From assembly GCA_949825065.1 (NCBI GenBank), contig OX463859.1, positions 27,979,847 to 28,043,846 on the forward strand: a stretch of 64,000 nt of DNA, written 5' to 3'. Each line of letters begins with the position of its first letter. The stretch's first letter is position 1. The position numbers and the translations under genes were made by a program. A model generated the notes under the pieces. The model was not told the DNA's origin. It saw nothing but the letters and a program-made list of their open reading frames with translations, and did not search any database. Source of the DNA: Odontocerum albicorne. Taxonomy: Eukaryota > Arthropoda > Insecta > Trichoptera > Odontoceridae. Of this stretch, positions 31,329 to 43,199 are shown piece by piece.

Positions 31329-31951
31329 TTAACCTGTTCACCGCGTTAAAAATCAAATTCCACGAATCCTGTGCGCGGCACAATTTCAGCGTTTTTTATT
31401 TCCTAAGTTTAAACACATATTTTGTTTAGAACCACTGATATTTGATTACAACACCAAGTAAACATGACACTTAAGTAATTTTCTGATAATAAATAATAGT
31501 CATTACTCTTAAGGAGACTCATTAAATAAAGGAGATAAACTTAACATTACGTAAAATAAACAAAGGAATGCTACGATCAAATCAATGCTTCATGACACTC
31601 ACCCAATCAAATGCATATAGTACTAGTAATGTTTATTTACGTAAGAGAGACTTAGTAATGTTTATTTACGTAAGAGAGACTCATCGCAGGACTCGATCCG
31701 CGCGACAGGTCGTTAATGCTGGAAATATTGAGAAACCAAAAAAAATCGGCGCTCTGTTTATTCAACAATATCTCATAAACTAATATATTATTTGACAAGG
31801 TTTTCAGAGATGTCGCTAGAATAAAGATTATTTTAAATTTTAGTTCAATTTTTATTCCGGTTTTGTGTAATTTTTTTTAAGTATTTGTGATTTGAAACTT
31901 GGATTGTCGTCAGATCACAGGCGTTTGTGCTCCCCGCGGCGAACACGTTAA
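31329..31951. mobile_element. TTAA-flanked MITE (piggyBac-like), 623 bp
   Basis: TTAACCTGTTCACCGCG at the left and, reverse-complemented, TTAACGTGTTCGCCGCGG at the right, both on TTAA. Subterminal CCTGTGCGCGGCACAA and TCACAGGCGTTTGTGC also correspond. Inside, TTTATTTACGTAAGAGAGAC is duplicated (31630-31682). No transposase. Confidence 0.7.
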
Positions 31952-33049
31952 ATTAGGAAGTTACGTTGTTTCGTTACCTCGCTTTAAAGATTGGAGCTTA
32001 TGAGGTCTGACTCGGAATACAAATCACGAAATTCCAAGGCTAGAAATTAGTATTTAAGCCAGACTATGGATTCGGGTCTAAGGTAATTTTTTAACATGTA
32101 ACCTAACATTCTTAATTTTAGCGTTTTGGCAATGATAACGATGATGGTTGTGATATGTTGGAAAAATATACTTCGTTGATTTTTTAAATCCAAATGTCAT
32201 TTTCAGGACAATATGAACAATTTACGAAAGGTCTATTCAAATAAGAAAAAAGTAGTTATTTGTTTAAAAAATATTTGATATTTTTACGTATAAAAGTAAT
32301 TTTTCTAATCCAAAGTATTTTTAAAATATTAATTGAATTAATGTTGTTTTTGTAACGTATTCATATAGAATATCATAGAACTCAAGACTATAAAATGTTT
32401 AGTTAAAGTTTTGTAACGTACTCATACAGAATGTCATAGAACTCATAACGTACTCAAGACTATGAAAGGTTTAGTTAAAGTTTTGTAACGTACTCATACA
32501 GAATGTCATAGAACTCATAACGAACTCAAGACTATGAAAGGTTTAGTTAAAGTTTTGTAAATTAAAAATATGTGTCTGAATTGAACATTTAAGCATTTAA
32601 CAAAATTAAAGTCTCGCATATTTTAGAAAAGTTTTAATGTTGATTGAAAATATAAACCACAATTAATTTAGTAACTCTTTGACAAATTTCACTTGTCCGT
32701 TTATTTTCAATATTGAATATTCAAATGCTAAGTTATTCTTCACCTCAGAGGCTTTTCTACCATAAGGTTCTAATCAGGGTTAACTCTCTTGGGGTCAAAA
32801 AAGCTTGTCATTTGATAAACTTCATTTATATTGTCAAAAGGTCAAAATAGAGGTTGACAGGTAAAAAGAATTCTGAAACAAAAAGTTTAATTGAAATAAA
32901 AAATGTATTTTTAATTGATTTCTTTAGTTAATTAATATGAATATTTAAAATCTTAATTTTTCGTCTTTCGTATTTTTTTTGCGATACAATAAAAATGCAA
33001 AGTGATTTATTGAAAATGTGTCTCAGGTAAATAAACATTTGACAAGTAT
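31952..33049. other. AT-rich intergenic stretch with a 71-bp tandem repeat
   Basis: No gene seen. The only structure is the three-unit tandem repeat at 32345-32560. Confidence 0.5.
32345..32560. repeat. Tandem repeat, ~71 bp x 3
   Basis: TTTTGTAACGTACTCATACA + GAATGTCATAGAACTCATAA + CGTACTCAAGACTATGAAAG + GTTTAG is repeated; the first unit is shorter. Confidence 0.85.
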
Positions 33050-33375
33050 ACGATATCATAGTATAAATAGGCCAACACCCATACGATGGTTGTCGCCAAA
33101 GAAATAATACGAGAATTGAATTTTGAATACAAGAGAGCGAGAGAGGAATACTTGGATTCTCTCCGAAAGTAATTCGAAATTTTAATATCAGTGGGTCCGT
33201 GATACTAAACGAATTTTAAATACCTAGCTAACAATTTTTGAACCGGTGTAAAAGGGGACGATGTATAAATAATATATATATATAAACAAATTTTACATTT
33301 ATGAATATATATTTTCATAAATGTAGAATTTGTTTTACTTCCGTGAATATTTCAAGGGTTGCAACTAGTTTAAAA
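33050..33375 (+). repeat. ~310-bp direct repeat, left copy
   Basis: Runs from ATCATAGTATAAATAGGCCA to GCAACTAGTT and recurs at 34130-34435 in the same orientation with scattered changes and a deletion. It contains TATAAATAGG and, near its end, a fold (ACATTTATGAA...TTTCATAAATGT) kept in both copies. Neither copy begins TG or ends CA, so ordinary LTRs are not supported. Confidence 0.75.
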
Positions 33376-33720
33376 CAATATTCAACGTTTTTTTACCAAT
33401 AGAAAAAATCATGTTTTCTGTGACTATATTTACCCGAATTTGTATCTAGGTACCCAGTAAGAAAGTGTATAATTTGTTATAAATTAAATACACAAAATTA
33501 ATGTTTTTATTTGACGAACGTGGTATTATTCCACATGCTGATAAAATAAATTTCTTGTAATAATGATTCTAGATAGTAGAACATATTCTGTATTATATTT
33601 GCTGGAAAAATATTCAAAATGTTATATTATGTAAAATTACATGATTCCACTAAAAAACAAAAGTGATAGGCTATTATGGTTAAACAAATATTGATTAAAT
33701 AAATTATTTGTTATCACGAT

Positions 33721-34060
33721 GTGCTGTGATATTGATGATACGACAATCTATGACGATTAACAAAATATCACAACACAAATGTGATGTTATATTGATGATA
33801 CGACAATCTATGACGATTAACAAAATATCACAACACAAATGTGATGTTATATTGATGATACGACAATCTATGACGATTAACAAAATATCACAACACAAAT
33901 GTAATGTTATATTGATAATACGACAATCTATGACGATTAACAAAATATCACAACACAAATGTGATGTTATATTGATAATACGACAATCTATGACGATTGA
34001 CAAAATATCACAACACAAATGTGCTGTGATATTTTGTTAATCGTCATAGATTGTTGTTTC
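33721..34060. repeat. 60-bp satellite, 5 units plus an inverted partial unit
   Basis: Five units of exactly 60 bp (from 33721, 33781, 33841, 33901, 33961) share GATACGACAATCTATGACGA + TTAACAAAATATCACAACAC. After the fifth, GATATTTTGTTAATCGTCAT + AGATTGT is the unit in reverse orientation. The 20-codon period keeps long frames open on both strands; these are not genes. Confidence 0.95.
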
Positions 34061-34129
34061 TTATACACCTTATTTCTGAGCAACTGTATTTTTTTTAGTT
34101 CAAGATATAAACTTTTTTTTATATCTGAA

Positions 34130-34435
34130 CTATCATAGTATAAATAGGCCAAAACCCATACGATGGTTGTCGTCATAGAAAGAATACGAGAATTGAATAT
34201 TGAATACAAGAGAACGAGAGAGGAATATTTCGAAATTTGAATCTCGGTGGATCCGTGATAAAAAATTATACTGAACGAATTTAAAATACCTAGCTAAAAC
34301 TTTTGGACCGGTGTAAAAGGGGACGATGTATAAACGATATACATAAACAAATTTTACATTTATGAATATATATTTTCATAAATGTAGAATTTGTTTTACT
34401 TCCGTGAATATTTCACAGGCTGCAACTAGTTATAT
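34130..34435 (+). repeat. ~310-bp direct repeat, right copy
   Basis: Second copy of the block at 33050-33375, lacking the segment CTTGGATTCTCTCCGAAAGT. The hairpin region ATTTATGAATATATATTTTC + ATAAATGTAGAATTTG is identical to the left copy. Confidence 0.75.
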
Positions 34436-34659
34436 ATTAATTAACATGGTTCGACATTCCAACAAGGCATATGCCGGAATTCGACGTATTTTGAAATATC
34501 TTATTCAACCAAATAGGGACATGAAAATACAGTTCCACAATAGTGAAGATTAAAAGAATTACCCCGGCTATAGTGAGGTTTTCAATAAATTATCAACAAC
34601 CATTTTTAAGCTAATTAATTAAATGACGAGAATTTCAATTTTCACAAATTTAACTTTAA

Positions 34660-34798
34660 AAATATTTAGAACAGTCCGGGTCGTACCTGTTCCAATATTT
34701 AGAACAGTCCGGGTCGTACCTGTTCCAATATTTAGAACAGTCCGGGTCGTACCTGTTCCAATATTTAGAACAGTCCGGGTCGTACCTGTTCCAATGTT
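34660..34798. repeat. Tandem repeat, 33 bp x 4
   Basis: AATATTTAGAACAGTCCGGG + TCGTACCTGTTCC is repeated four times almost perfectly; the 11-codon period produces an artefactual repetitive frame. Confidence 0.9.
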
Positions 34799-35436
34799 TC
34801 AAGTGGAGTACACTAAGATGATTCTAGAACTTTAGATTAAAATATCTTTTCTAGCCTGTTTTTTTTTTCTTTTTTCATATATGTATGTCGTTATGTATTG
34901 TATATAAATTCGTGTTTGTGATTTGATCTTCAATAAGTTTGATTTATTATTTACGATTCACCAGCTACTTTTATATGATTGACTGACTGAATCTGAAATT
35001 GAAATTTGATGAAGAAACAAGAAGAATATTTCAGAATGTATTTATCAATAATTTAATTGGAAATATACTTTAATTTATTGTACACTACGATTAATAAAAA
35101 CATATTTATATAAATAATACCAAGGTTTTTAGATACATCAGATAAAAGTGCAATATGAAGACAAAAGTGTTTATTTGGAGAATACTTATTTCTAATTTTT
35201 TTGTAAGAATAGACTTTTTCACAGCATCTAGACTATCCAAGAAGACCCTTCAAGTCTAATTTCGCACAATAATTGTTGTAAAGAGGTAAATTTCAAAGTG
35301 GCATTCGCTAATAAGAACTACTAAATAAATTAAAGTGATATAAGATCTGAAAGTGAGATTAAAACCAAAATGTTAATAATGAGAAATATTTTTTTTCTAT
35401 CCAGCAGTCTGGGTAATAATATCATAAAAAAAATCG

Positions 35437-35600
35437 TAATTTATACAGCGCCTTTTATAGAGCACTCTAACTCAGAGGCATTCTACCTCAATATTATTTA
35501 AATATATTACAAAAATTAAATAAATTGAGTGTGAGAATTTGAAAGTGGCGGCTGCGACCATTGGGTACTTCTCCGCATCTGCACATGTGTACTAAAAACT
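35437..35600 (-). mobile_element. SINE family C, copy 4 (short)
   Basis: AATTTATACAGCGCC, CTCAATATTATTTAAATATA and GGCGGCTGCGACCATTGG correspond to other family C copies. Eroded and shorter. Lies just beyond the 3' end of the corazonin gene. Confidence 0.5.
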
Positions 35601-35931
35601 GATATTTGGATAGATATTGGACGATCATGATCTTAAACTGTAGTCTGATGGGTCTAGTTAAGAAAATCATATGACAGTTTTTAAACTGCTGTCTCCGCAG
35701 AGAAGCATTACTATTAGTTACAATTCTCTACGTAAAAAGTCCATTCTTGAAATAACTAGAGGTTATCGCCTCAGTCAGTGCATAACATTTCCTTAAATAT
35801 AATATATAACCAAGAGTATACATGTTTTAACAATGAAACGACATTTTTATATCGTTTAATTCAGAATCAAGAAAAAATGTGACAATATTCGATTGGAGCA
35901 CTATATTTTTTATAAAAGTTAATTAATCAAA

Positions 35932-38900
35932 TCACACAAAATCTGGACGATTTTCCTGGTTCCTTTGCTCGTAATCGGGTAGTGATCTTCTCAGACGCAG
36001 GCCGGAGGACTCGGGTTCGTTTTCTGCCGGGCCCATGCTCATAATGTCACGGGGAACCATAAGCTGTAAAGAAAAATAACTCGTTTTTACCCTTATCATA
36101 GATTTTCCACATGACGTGGAGATGAATAAGTTCCAGAAAGTACGTCTAAATGACACGTTATCAATGCACGTGGGTGATTCCTACCCTTCTCTGACTCGCC
36201 TTAAATCCAGACTACGTTTCTATATAAAGATACAAGGACTACCTGAAACCTGGATGTGAAAACAAAACCAAGATGGCTGGATGGATGTGAGAGAGAACTG
36301 CTGCGCACTGGGAAAAACTAATTTAAGACGATATATAGTACTGTTGGGAGAAATAGTTTGCAGAGAATCCTGCAAGCAGCCGAGACCGATCCATTATTGC
36401 AGGGCTGATGGTAACAAATAGTGGAATCCATCCCATCTAGAATTGATACCACGTGAACCAAAGACCTTTAAAAACGAATACAATAAGACGTCGCTTTATG
36501 CTACCTCTATAAACGATACCTCGTTATAACGCAATTGACAAAAACAAATGAATGAGAAAAATGTTACCCGTTTGTCTTAGTCAAGTCTCAACCGTTTCAC
36601 GTTTTATTGGAAAATAATAAAAAAATTGCGCGAAAGGGGTGTAATAAACGTATTAAATTATTGAACCGGTTACGTTGAGATGTTACGTGAAAAGAAAGAA
36701 AATGAAAGCAATCGACGCTTGATTCATTTTTATCACAAAATTCAAATGTCCCTTATTTTAATGAAGTATATAAATAAAAGTTGGTCAACTAACAAGGGAT
36801 ACATTATTTTTTACAAAATTAAAATGTCCCTTATTTTAATGAAGTATATTAATGAAAATGCCCCTTATTTTAATGAAGTATATAAATTAAAATGCCCCTT
36901 ATTTTAATGAAGTATATAAATTAAAATGTGCCTTATTTTAATGAAGTATATAAATTAAAATGCCTCTTATTTTAATGAAGTATATAAATTAAAATGTCCT
37001 TTATTTTAATGAAGTATATAAATTGAAATGCCCCTTATTTTAATGAAGCATTTGAATTAAAATGCCCCTTATTTTATTTATTTAACACTTTTATTACAAA
37101 TACAATCTGGCGGGCTTATTGCCAGGCGGCAATCTCTTCTTTTAATGAAGTATATAAATTAAAATGTCCCTTATTTTAATGATGTATATACCATACATAA
37201 AAGTTTGTTAATACATCATTTTTCCTGTGGCTCGTAATAGCTCAGTTTATTTATATGGCAAACAAATCAATCTTAATTCGCGATGGGGCAAATAATTTTC
37301 AGACACATTATATAAAAGTTTTTCAATCAACAAGAGGTTTGCTTTCTCAAAGTAATTTGTATATTACAAACAGGTGCGCTCTTCTAACGCTTAAGGAGTA
37401 ATATCCAAACAAACTCATTAAAAATGTTGGATCGAACTATGGGTAAAATTCATATTCCCTGCAAAAATCTCTTTTAAGGCACCTTCTCACGGTTCAAGTT
37501 TAGTTGACCGATTAAAGTTGATCAACAAAAGTTGAATGAAATCTGTAGTGAAGGCGCGTTCTCACGGTTCAAGTTTAATTGACCGATTATAGTTGATCAA
37601 CAAAAGTTGAATACAGGCCCGTTCTCACGGTTTAAGTTTAGTTGACCGATTAAAGTTGATCAACAAAAGTTGAATACGACTTGAATCAATTTTTGTTCAC
37701 ACATTTCAAAAGAAACTGATTCAATAAACTGTTTCAATTTAATTCAATTAAAAATGGCGTCGAAAGCATTTTCTCTTGCATCTTTATTTTTATATTTATC
37801 GAGTTGAAAGCGAACTTGACAATCAACTTGAATTCACATGTCCACACGTTTCAAGACAGGTTTCAACTTGAAAGCAAATAGCGGATGACTCATAACTTGA
37901 ACGATAAAGTTTGACTGGGTCAATATTTTCTTGATCAACTAAAAAGTTGATCAACTCTACTGAAACAAAGGTTCTCAATACAGATTTCATTCAACTTTTG
38001 TTGATCAACTTTAATCGGTCAACTAAACTTGAACCGTGAGAACAGGCCTTGAATCAGTTTCTATTGAAACGTGTGAACAAAAACTTATTCAAGTCGTGTT
38101 CAACTTTTGTTGATCAATCTTAACCGGTCAACTAAACTAGAACCGTGAGAACGGGCCTTTAGACTCGCTCTACAATTCAAGATATTTGTCGGGTTCCATG
38201 TGATTGAGTCGCTCTCCAATCTACTGTAAATTAATAAATTATCAAGAATGAAAAATGATGAAAAGGATACAAACAAAAAGGTAGAATACAGTTTTAATAC
38301 TGTAGACAAATTTATTACGAATTCCAAAATGATAAGACTTAACATTTTGATCAGGGGCGTAACTAGGTGTTTTAGCCCCAGGGCAGTAAAAAATAATGCG
38401 CCCCTTATGTAAAACAAAACTTGTATCTTTAATAATATTTTGAACACATAATATGTAAATACATATATATACTACTTAAAAATATTAAATTCAACAGTGC
38501 TTGGTTATTGAGATTTAAATAATACAAATGGATTATAAAATGTTTTAAAGTAATGCTTCTAATACTAAACAATATATTCACTGATTTCATAAATTCTCAT
38601 TGTGAACTTTGAAATTCCCATTGCGAGCTTTGAAAATTATATTGTGAGCTTTGAAACTCGCGATTGTTTCAACAATTTCACTATAGTCAGTAAGTTCAAC
38701 GATTGAGTATTATATTGATAAAATAATTAAACTCGCTCTTGTTTCATTGTCGATCGAGTTCTTAAATTTAATATGTTAAAGTTACGTTCAGCTGAAGCTA
38801 CTGAAACTGGAAAATTTTAAATATTCGCGACTTAATTTCGATTAGGTACTAATCATGATAATGTTAAGAAGTTCCAGAGAAGAAACGTTTGAGGCAGATC

Positions 38901-39493
38901 CTCCAAAAGTTGTTGGAATTTGAAACTCAATTTCAACGAAGTTCTGCACTCCAATACGGGATACACTTGGGGCTGCTGCCCTTTCGCACATCCATTGTTT
39001 CACCCCTGATTTTGATAATAAATCACTACATAGAAAGGCACTTATTCCTGCCTATTCCTCCTTAATACAATACTTACTATAATAAATTAGGACTGATATT
39101 TATTAATATCTTAGAAAATACAAATAATGAAAATAAAATTGCATATTTTTTAATTATGATATATATTTTTTCTATAGTATAATAAACGAGTAGTAAAAAT
39201 AACATTTCACAAAGCAGTCTAAGCAGGGTGAATTGTCTTAACAAAAACATTTAAATAGTTACCTTCTCGTTAAGAGGCTTTCCTTGCAGGATATATCTGA
39301 GCTCCTCGAGCTGGCGAGGGTTGGAGAGCAGCTTGTCAATAAGGCTGAGCTCGTAGATGCCGCTCCCGGCTCCCAGGCCGCTCCTCTTGCCGTTGGTCCA
39401 GCCCCTGGAGTACTGGAAGGTCTGGCCGTTGACTGCGGTTATGGTGAACATAAGGGTCACCAGCACTATGAAGCTTACCATGTAGGAGTTCAT
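35932..39493 (-). CDS. Crz: Corazonin neuropeptide precursor, 2 coding exons
   Basis: Secreted neurohormone acting on a GnRH/AKH-family GPCR. Coding exons are 39493-39263 (77 codons) and 36063-35932 (43 codons plus TAA), phase 0, donor GTAACT and acceptor TTACAG; 120 aa in all. Residues 1-23 form a signal peptide (hydrophobic FIVLVTLMF, cut after VNG). Residues 24-34 are QTFQYSRGWTN, the canonical [Arg7]-corazonin, followed by G35 for amidation and the dibasic K36-R37. The associated peptide (38-120) has the conserved QLEELRYILQGKPLNE block, a second basic site R100-L-R-R103 and no cysteine. Upstream, TTCTTTCTTCCACAG ends at 39517, so the 5' UTR probably contains an intron, with 23 nt of UTR (39494-39516) before ATG. 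ATTAAA at 35855-35860 is a weak polyadenylation candidate. Mature-peptide identity makes the call firm. Confidence 0.96.
36270..36415 (+). pseudogene. LINE reverse-transcriptase C-terminal scrap
   Basis: The plus strand reads KPRWLDGCERELLRTGKN, a stop, then NSLQRILQAAETDPLLQG. This resembles the end of non-LTR polyproteins (RW.D....DL...G....W.......RW+.+L..A..H..L). It lies at the acceptor end of the corazonin intron. Confidence 0.5.
36740..37195. repeat. Tandem repeat, 34 bp x ~12, interrupted
   Basis: TTAAAATGCCCCTTATTTTA + ATGAAGTATATAAA is reiterated. Around 37075-37138 the array is interrupted by foreign sequence matching the SINE B 3' end. Lies inside the corazonin intron. Confidence 0.9.
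37075..37138 (-). mobile_element. SINE family B 3'-end fragment in the 34-bp array
   Basis: CTGGCGGGCTTATTGCCAGG + CGGCAATCTCTTC corresponds to the tail of family B (CTGGTGGGCTTATTGCC at 44 kb). It breaks a 34-bp unit that resumes directly afterwards, so it is a later, 5'-truncated insertion. Confidence 0.65.
37477..38158. mobile_element. PIF/Harbinger-like MITE, 682 bp, TTA TSD
   Basis: Ends AGGCACCTTCTCACGGTTCA (left) and, reverse-complemented, AGGCCCGTTCTCACGGTTCT (right), flanked by TTA (37474-37476, 38159-38161). The subterminal block GTTGACCGATTAAAGTTGAT + CAACAAAAGTTGAA appears three times at the left and twice inverted at the right. No transposase frame. Lies in the corazonin intron. 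Confidence 0.75.
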
Positions 39494-39639
39494 CTTGGAA
39501 GGGGGGTGGAGCTGAGCTGTGGAAGAAAGAAAGAAACTACACTAAAACCTTGTTCAGATGAATCATTTCATAATTTCGGATGGGTATTCGCCTTCTTCTT
39601 TCTTACTGTATTGTATTACACTTTAGTTGTACACATTAC

Positions 39640-40439
<800 letters not shown>

Positions 40440-40440
<1 letters not shown>

Positions 40441-40510
40441 TACGAGATAGTAGTTCATTCAGTTAGCAGTCACGCTAACCAAATGGGCGCTTCAGGTTCG
40501 ATTCCTGACA
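40440..40510 (+). mobile_element. tRNA-like SINE head (unassigned family)
   Basis: TAGTTCATTCAGTTAGCAG (A-box region) and CAGGTTCGATTCCTGAC (B box with a T-stem) are spaced as in a tRNA, but the acceptor stem does not pair. Most likely a SINE head or tRNA relic. Confidence 0.4.
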
Positions 40511-40769
40511 TACAATTTTTGACTGGTTTAACTTTTAAAACATTTTGCATCTGAATATACGTTTTTCTATAGCTCATATGCTGTATATCATATTTTTTAT
40601 AGTGCTATGAAGCAACACAAAAATAGAGCTATAATTAAAAAAGGACAAATGATATAAAACTGCCTAACTAAAGACAACAGCAGATAATACCTGCCGATAG
40701 TCATGGAAGTTAAATCTTCTTGCCATCGGAGCTTTGGGTTTAATCAATCAAGAATGTGTATTGGATAGT

Positions 40770-40973
40770 ATAACACTTTTTTGTACACAGGACAAGCTGG
40801 TGGGCTTATTGTTATGACACAATCTCTTCCAAGCAACCATAAAGATGTTAAAGAGATCTTGAATGAAACTCAGACTAGAATCTTTTTTTAAATAAATCTT
40901 GATTCCAACGGAAATCGAACCCACAACTCCCGGGTTGGATAACAGGCGTCTTACCAACCAGGCCGTGAAGGTG
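40770..40973 (-). mobile_element. SINE family B, copy 1
   Basis: The minus strand starts CTTCACGGCCTGGTTGGTAA + GACGCC (A box), then GGGTTCGATTTCC (B box), a body with TTTCATTCAAGATCTC, and the tail CAATAAGCCCACCAGCTTGT. Colinear with 44171, 52971 and 56268. Ends in GTACAAAAAAG. Confidence 0.75.
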
Positions 40974-41444
40974 TTAAAATTGAAAATATTTGTCTGACAA
41001 ACAATTTAATTTGACAGTTGATTAATTAAGTTTTAAATTTGTGGTTTTCGGCTGCAAAACCTCAAAATTTAATCGAAATAAGGAACCGGAATAAATACGA
41101 AAATACGAGAGAATCTATTTTCACAACATTTCTATTGAAAAAATATTTTAGTTAACTTAAATAATAACACAAAGATTCTTGAGTTATCCGTTAAAAGTGA
41201 CAGTAAATTGGCCATATTTTTTTTTCTTATGGTACCCTTCAATATATTAAAATTAGTGTTTCAGACATTTTGAAGAGCGTGAATTTTGTCATTTCAGACA
41301 TATTGAATATTTTATTCGGCCCCAGTAAGCTATCCTTCAGTTTTATAGATTCTGAAGTATGCACGGAACTCGAGGTTCGTCATCGAACGTGTTGGAAACA
41401 CTACCAACATTGTTACCAGACTGGCACCCTTCTTTTTGGGTACC

Positions 41445-41512
41445 ATTGGAAATCAAACGCGAACCCCCCGAGAGGAAGTCAAGAATGTTACCATTAAGCT
41501 ACGGAGGTCGTC
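41445..41512 (-). mobile_element. tRNA-like SINE head
   Basis: The minus strand reads ACCTCCGTAGCTTAATGGTA + ACATTC and GGGTTCGCGTTTGATTTCC: D-arm-like and B-box-like motifs at tRNA spacing. No complete cloverleaf; probably a SINE head. Confidence 0.4.
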
Positions 41513-41640
41513 AATATATATTTAAGTTTTATCTAGTTCCTATTAGCGCTATCTTTGTGTTGCTTAATAACGGTATTAGAATTTATAATAAGCTACAGAA
41601 AAACGTAAATTAAGATGTAAATCGATATAAGAGTAAAAAT

Positions 41641-41716
41641 TCAGTCCGGATTCACATCCGCCAGGAAGCGAACCTGGAGCGCCCACATGCTTACCCCGTT
41701 AGACCACGGTCACCGA
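41641..41716 (-). mobile_element. tRNA-like SINE head
   Basis: The minus strand reads GACCGTGGTCTAACGGGGTA + AGCATG, then GCTCCAGGTTCGCTTCCTGG (T-arm with B box). The T stem pairs; the acceptor stem does not convincingly. Likely a SINE head or tRNA pseudogene. Confidence 0.45.
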
Positions 41717-41719
41717 CAA

Positions 41720-42289
41720 AATAAAAATGTTAAAATTCAATAAACGTTAAACGCAAAATGTGCATACATACGTAAAATAAAAAAAAAATATTTATTGACA
41801 ACAGTAATATAAGGTTTAATATAGAAGTTATAGAACCACTGGCTTAATAAGTATATTTCAGTCCCTTTCTTGGTGTTGTTAAAATACTTGGTATATTTTC
41901 CACCTCTTTAAAATTGTTAAAATTTTACGAGTTTTTAAGCAAAACCTCACGTATTATGCCAAATTACTCAAAGAACGATGACAATGAAAGATTTATTTTC
42001 GTCATGTGTATTATGTACTCGTATATTTATTATGCTATCATTAGATAATATATTACAGTTCTCGCGGGTTTATAGATGGAATTATAATATATTTACATAG
42101 TAATGTGACATGGTAATACAGTTTATGACACTGTATTATTTGTCTACGTCACCATTCTTTAACTTGTCATCTTATTATTTACCCAGGGATGATATTTTAG
42201 ATTTCATACAGTCGTGCACAGCGTAAACTAGTTTATCTAATTTTTCAACGAAAATGATTTATTACTTTTTTAAACCGGTGTACTCGATT
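41720..42289. other. Non-coding AT-rich stretch
   Basis: No gene or repeat recognised. Confidence 0.45.
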
Positions 42290-42965
42290 TTATATCACCA
42301 TAAAAGGAAATATCTCAATATGAAGGTGTATGACAGAATATGGAATGAATTGTTTAGGAACGAATATGAACTTAAGGCTGATGTATAAAGTAAGGCGAAG
42401 TAGATTACTCTGAAATGGTTTGGGCTTGTAAAACAGGATGTATGAAAAAATAGTAACAAAACGAATATATGCAAATTAAGTGAAAGGCGTAGTAAATAAA
42501 TAAATAATAGGTTTATTGATAGCAACATAGTATGTACAGATTATATTTAAATAACACTTCTAAAACACATGAATTGCAGATAATACATTAAATACAGAAG
42601 CTATCAAAAGGTCTGGGCTCATCTAATAGCATCCCCTCGGCCAAGATACACCCCACCAATATAGGTCGAACCCAGCCACGGGGACACCAGATGTTTTTCA
42701 GCCCAGGAAAGTATAGCTGTATCAAGTGAATGATATTTTGAAAGAAGAAAACGTGGAGTGAGAAATGTAGAAGAGGTGAAATGTGTATATTGTTTCGATA
42801 TGAAGATTTAACGCTGTGTCCTCTCTACCTATCTTGAAGTAAATTAAAATTTGGAAAAGGTAATTGATGTTGAGATGTTGAGGAGCGAAGGCAATATGTC
42901 GTGATAGGAAAGATCAATGCTTTTTTCTCTCTGCCTACCCTAACAGACAAATGACGGGATGGTTT
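42290..42965 (+). pseudogene. LINE family G remnant
   Basis: Fragments on the plus strand match other family G copies: TATGAACTTAAGGCTGATGT, TCTGAAATGGTTTGGGC, and at the end GTCGTGATAGGAAAGATC, CTCTCTGCCTACCCTAACAG + ACAAATGACGGGATGG. The coding part is unreadable without many frame changes. An unrelated segment (about 42490-42730) lies within. Confidence 0.6.
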
Positions 42966-43199
42966 GTACGTATGTACCCTAAAAGCGTATGTAATCTTTA
43001 ATGAATTATTAAGTTGTTTCGTGTTTTACGATCTCAGCTCATAACTCATAACAGGAAACAGGAACGTTTACGATGTTTCCATCTGATCCAGGTTTTTTAA
43101 TTCAAGTAATAAGTTTTCTTATTATCACATAATCATTACAAGTGGTCTACATAGTATGAAAAATATCCACGTTCTTTTAGAACAATACACTACATCTCA

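Noticed and set aside
33704..34040. Long repetitive frames of 104-110 codons on both strands
   Set aside because: They arise because the 60-bp satellite unit is a multiple of three and lacks stops; amino-acid repeats simply mirror the DNA period.
33050..34435. LTR retrotransposon with 310-bp LTRs
   Set aside because: Direct repeats lack TG...CA ends, no primer-binding site or polypurine tract is evident, and the interior is only satellite and AT-rich DNA.
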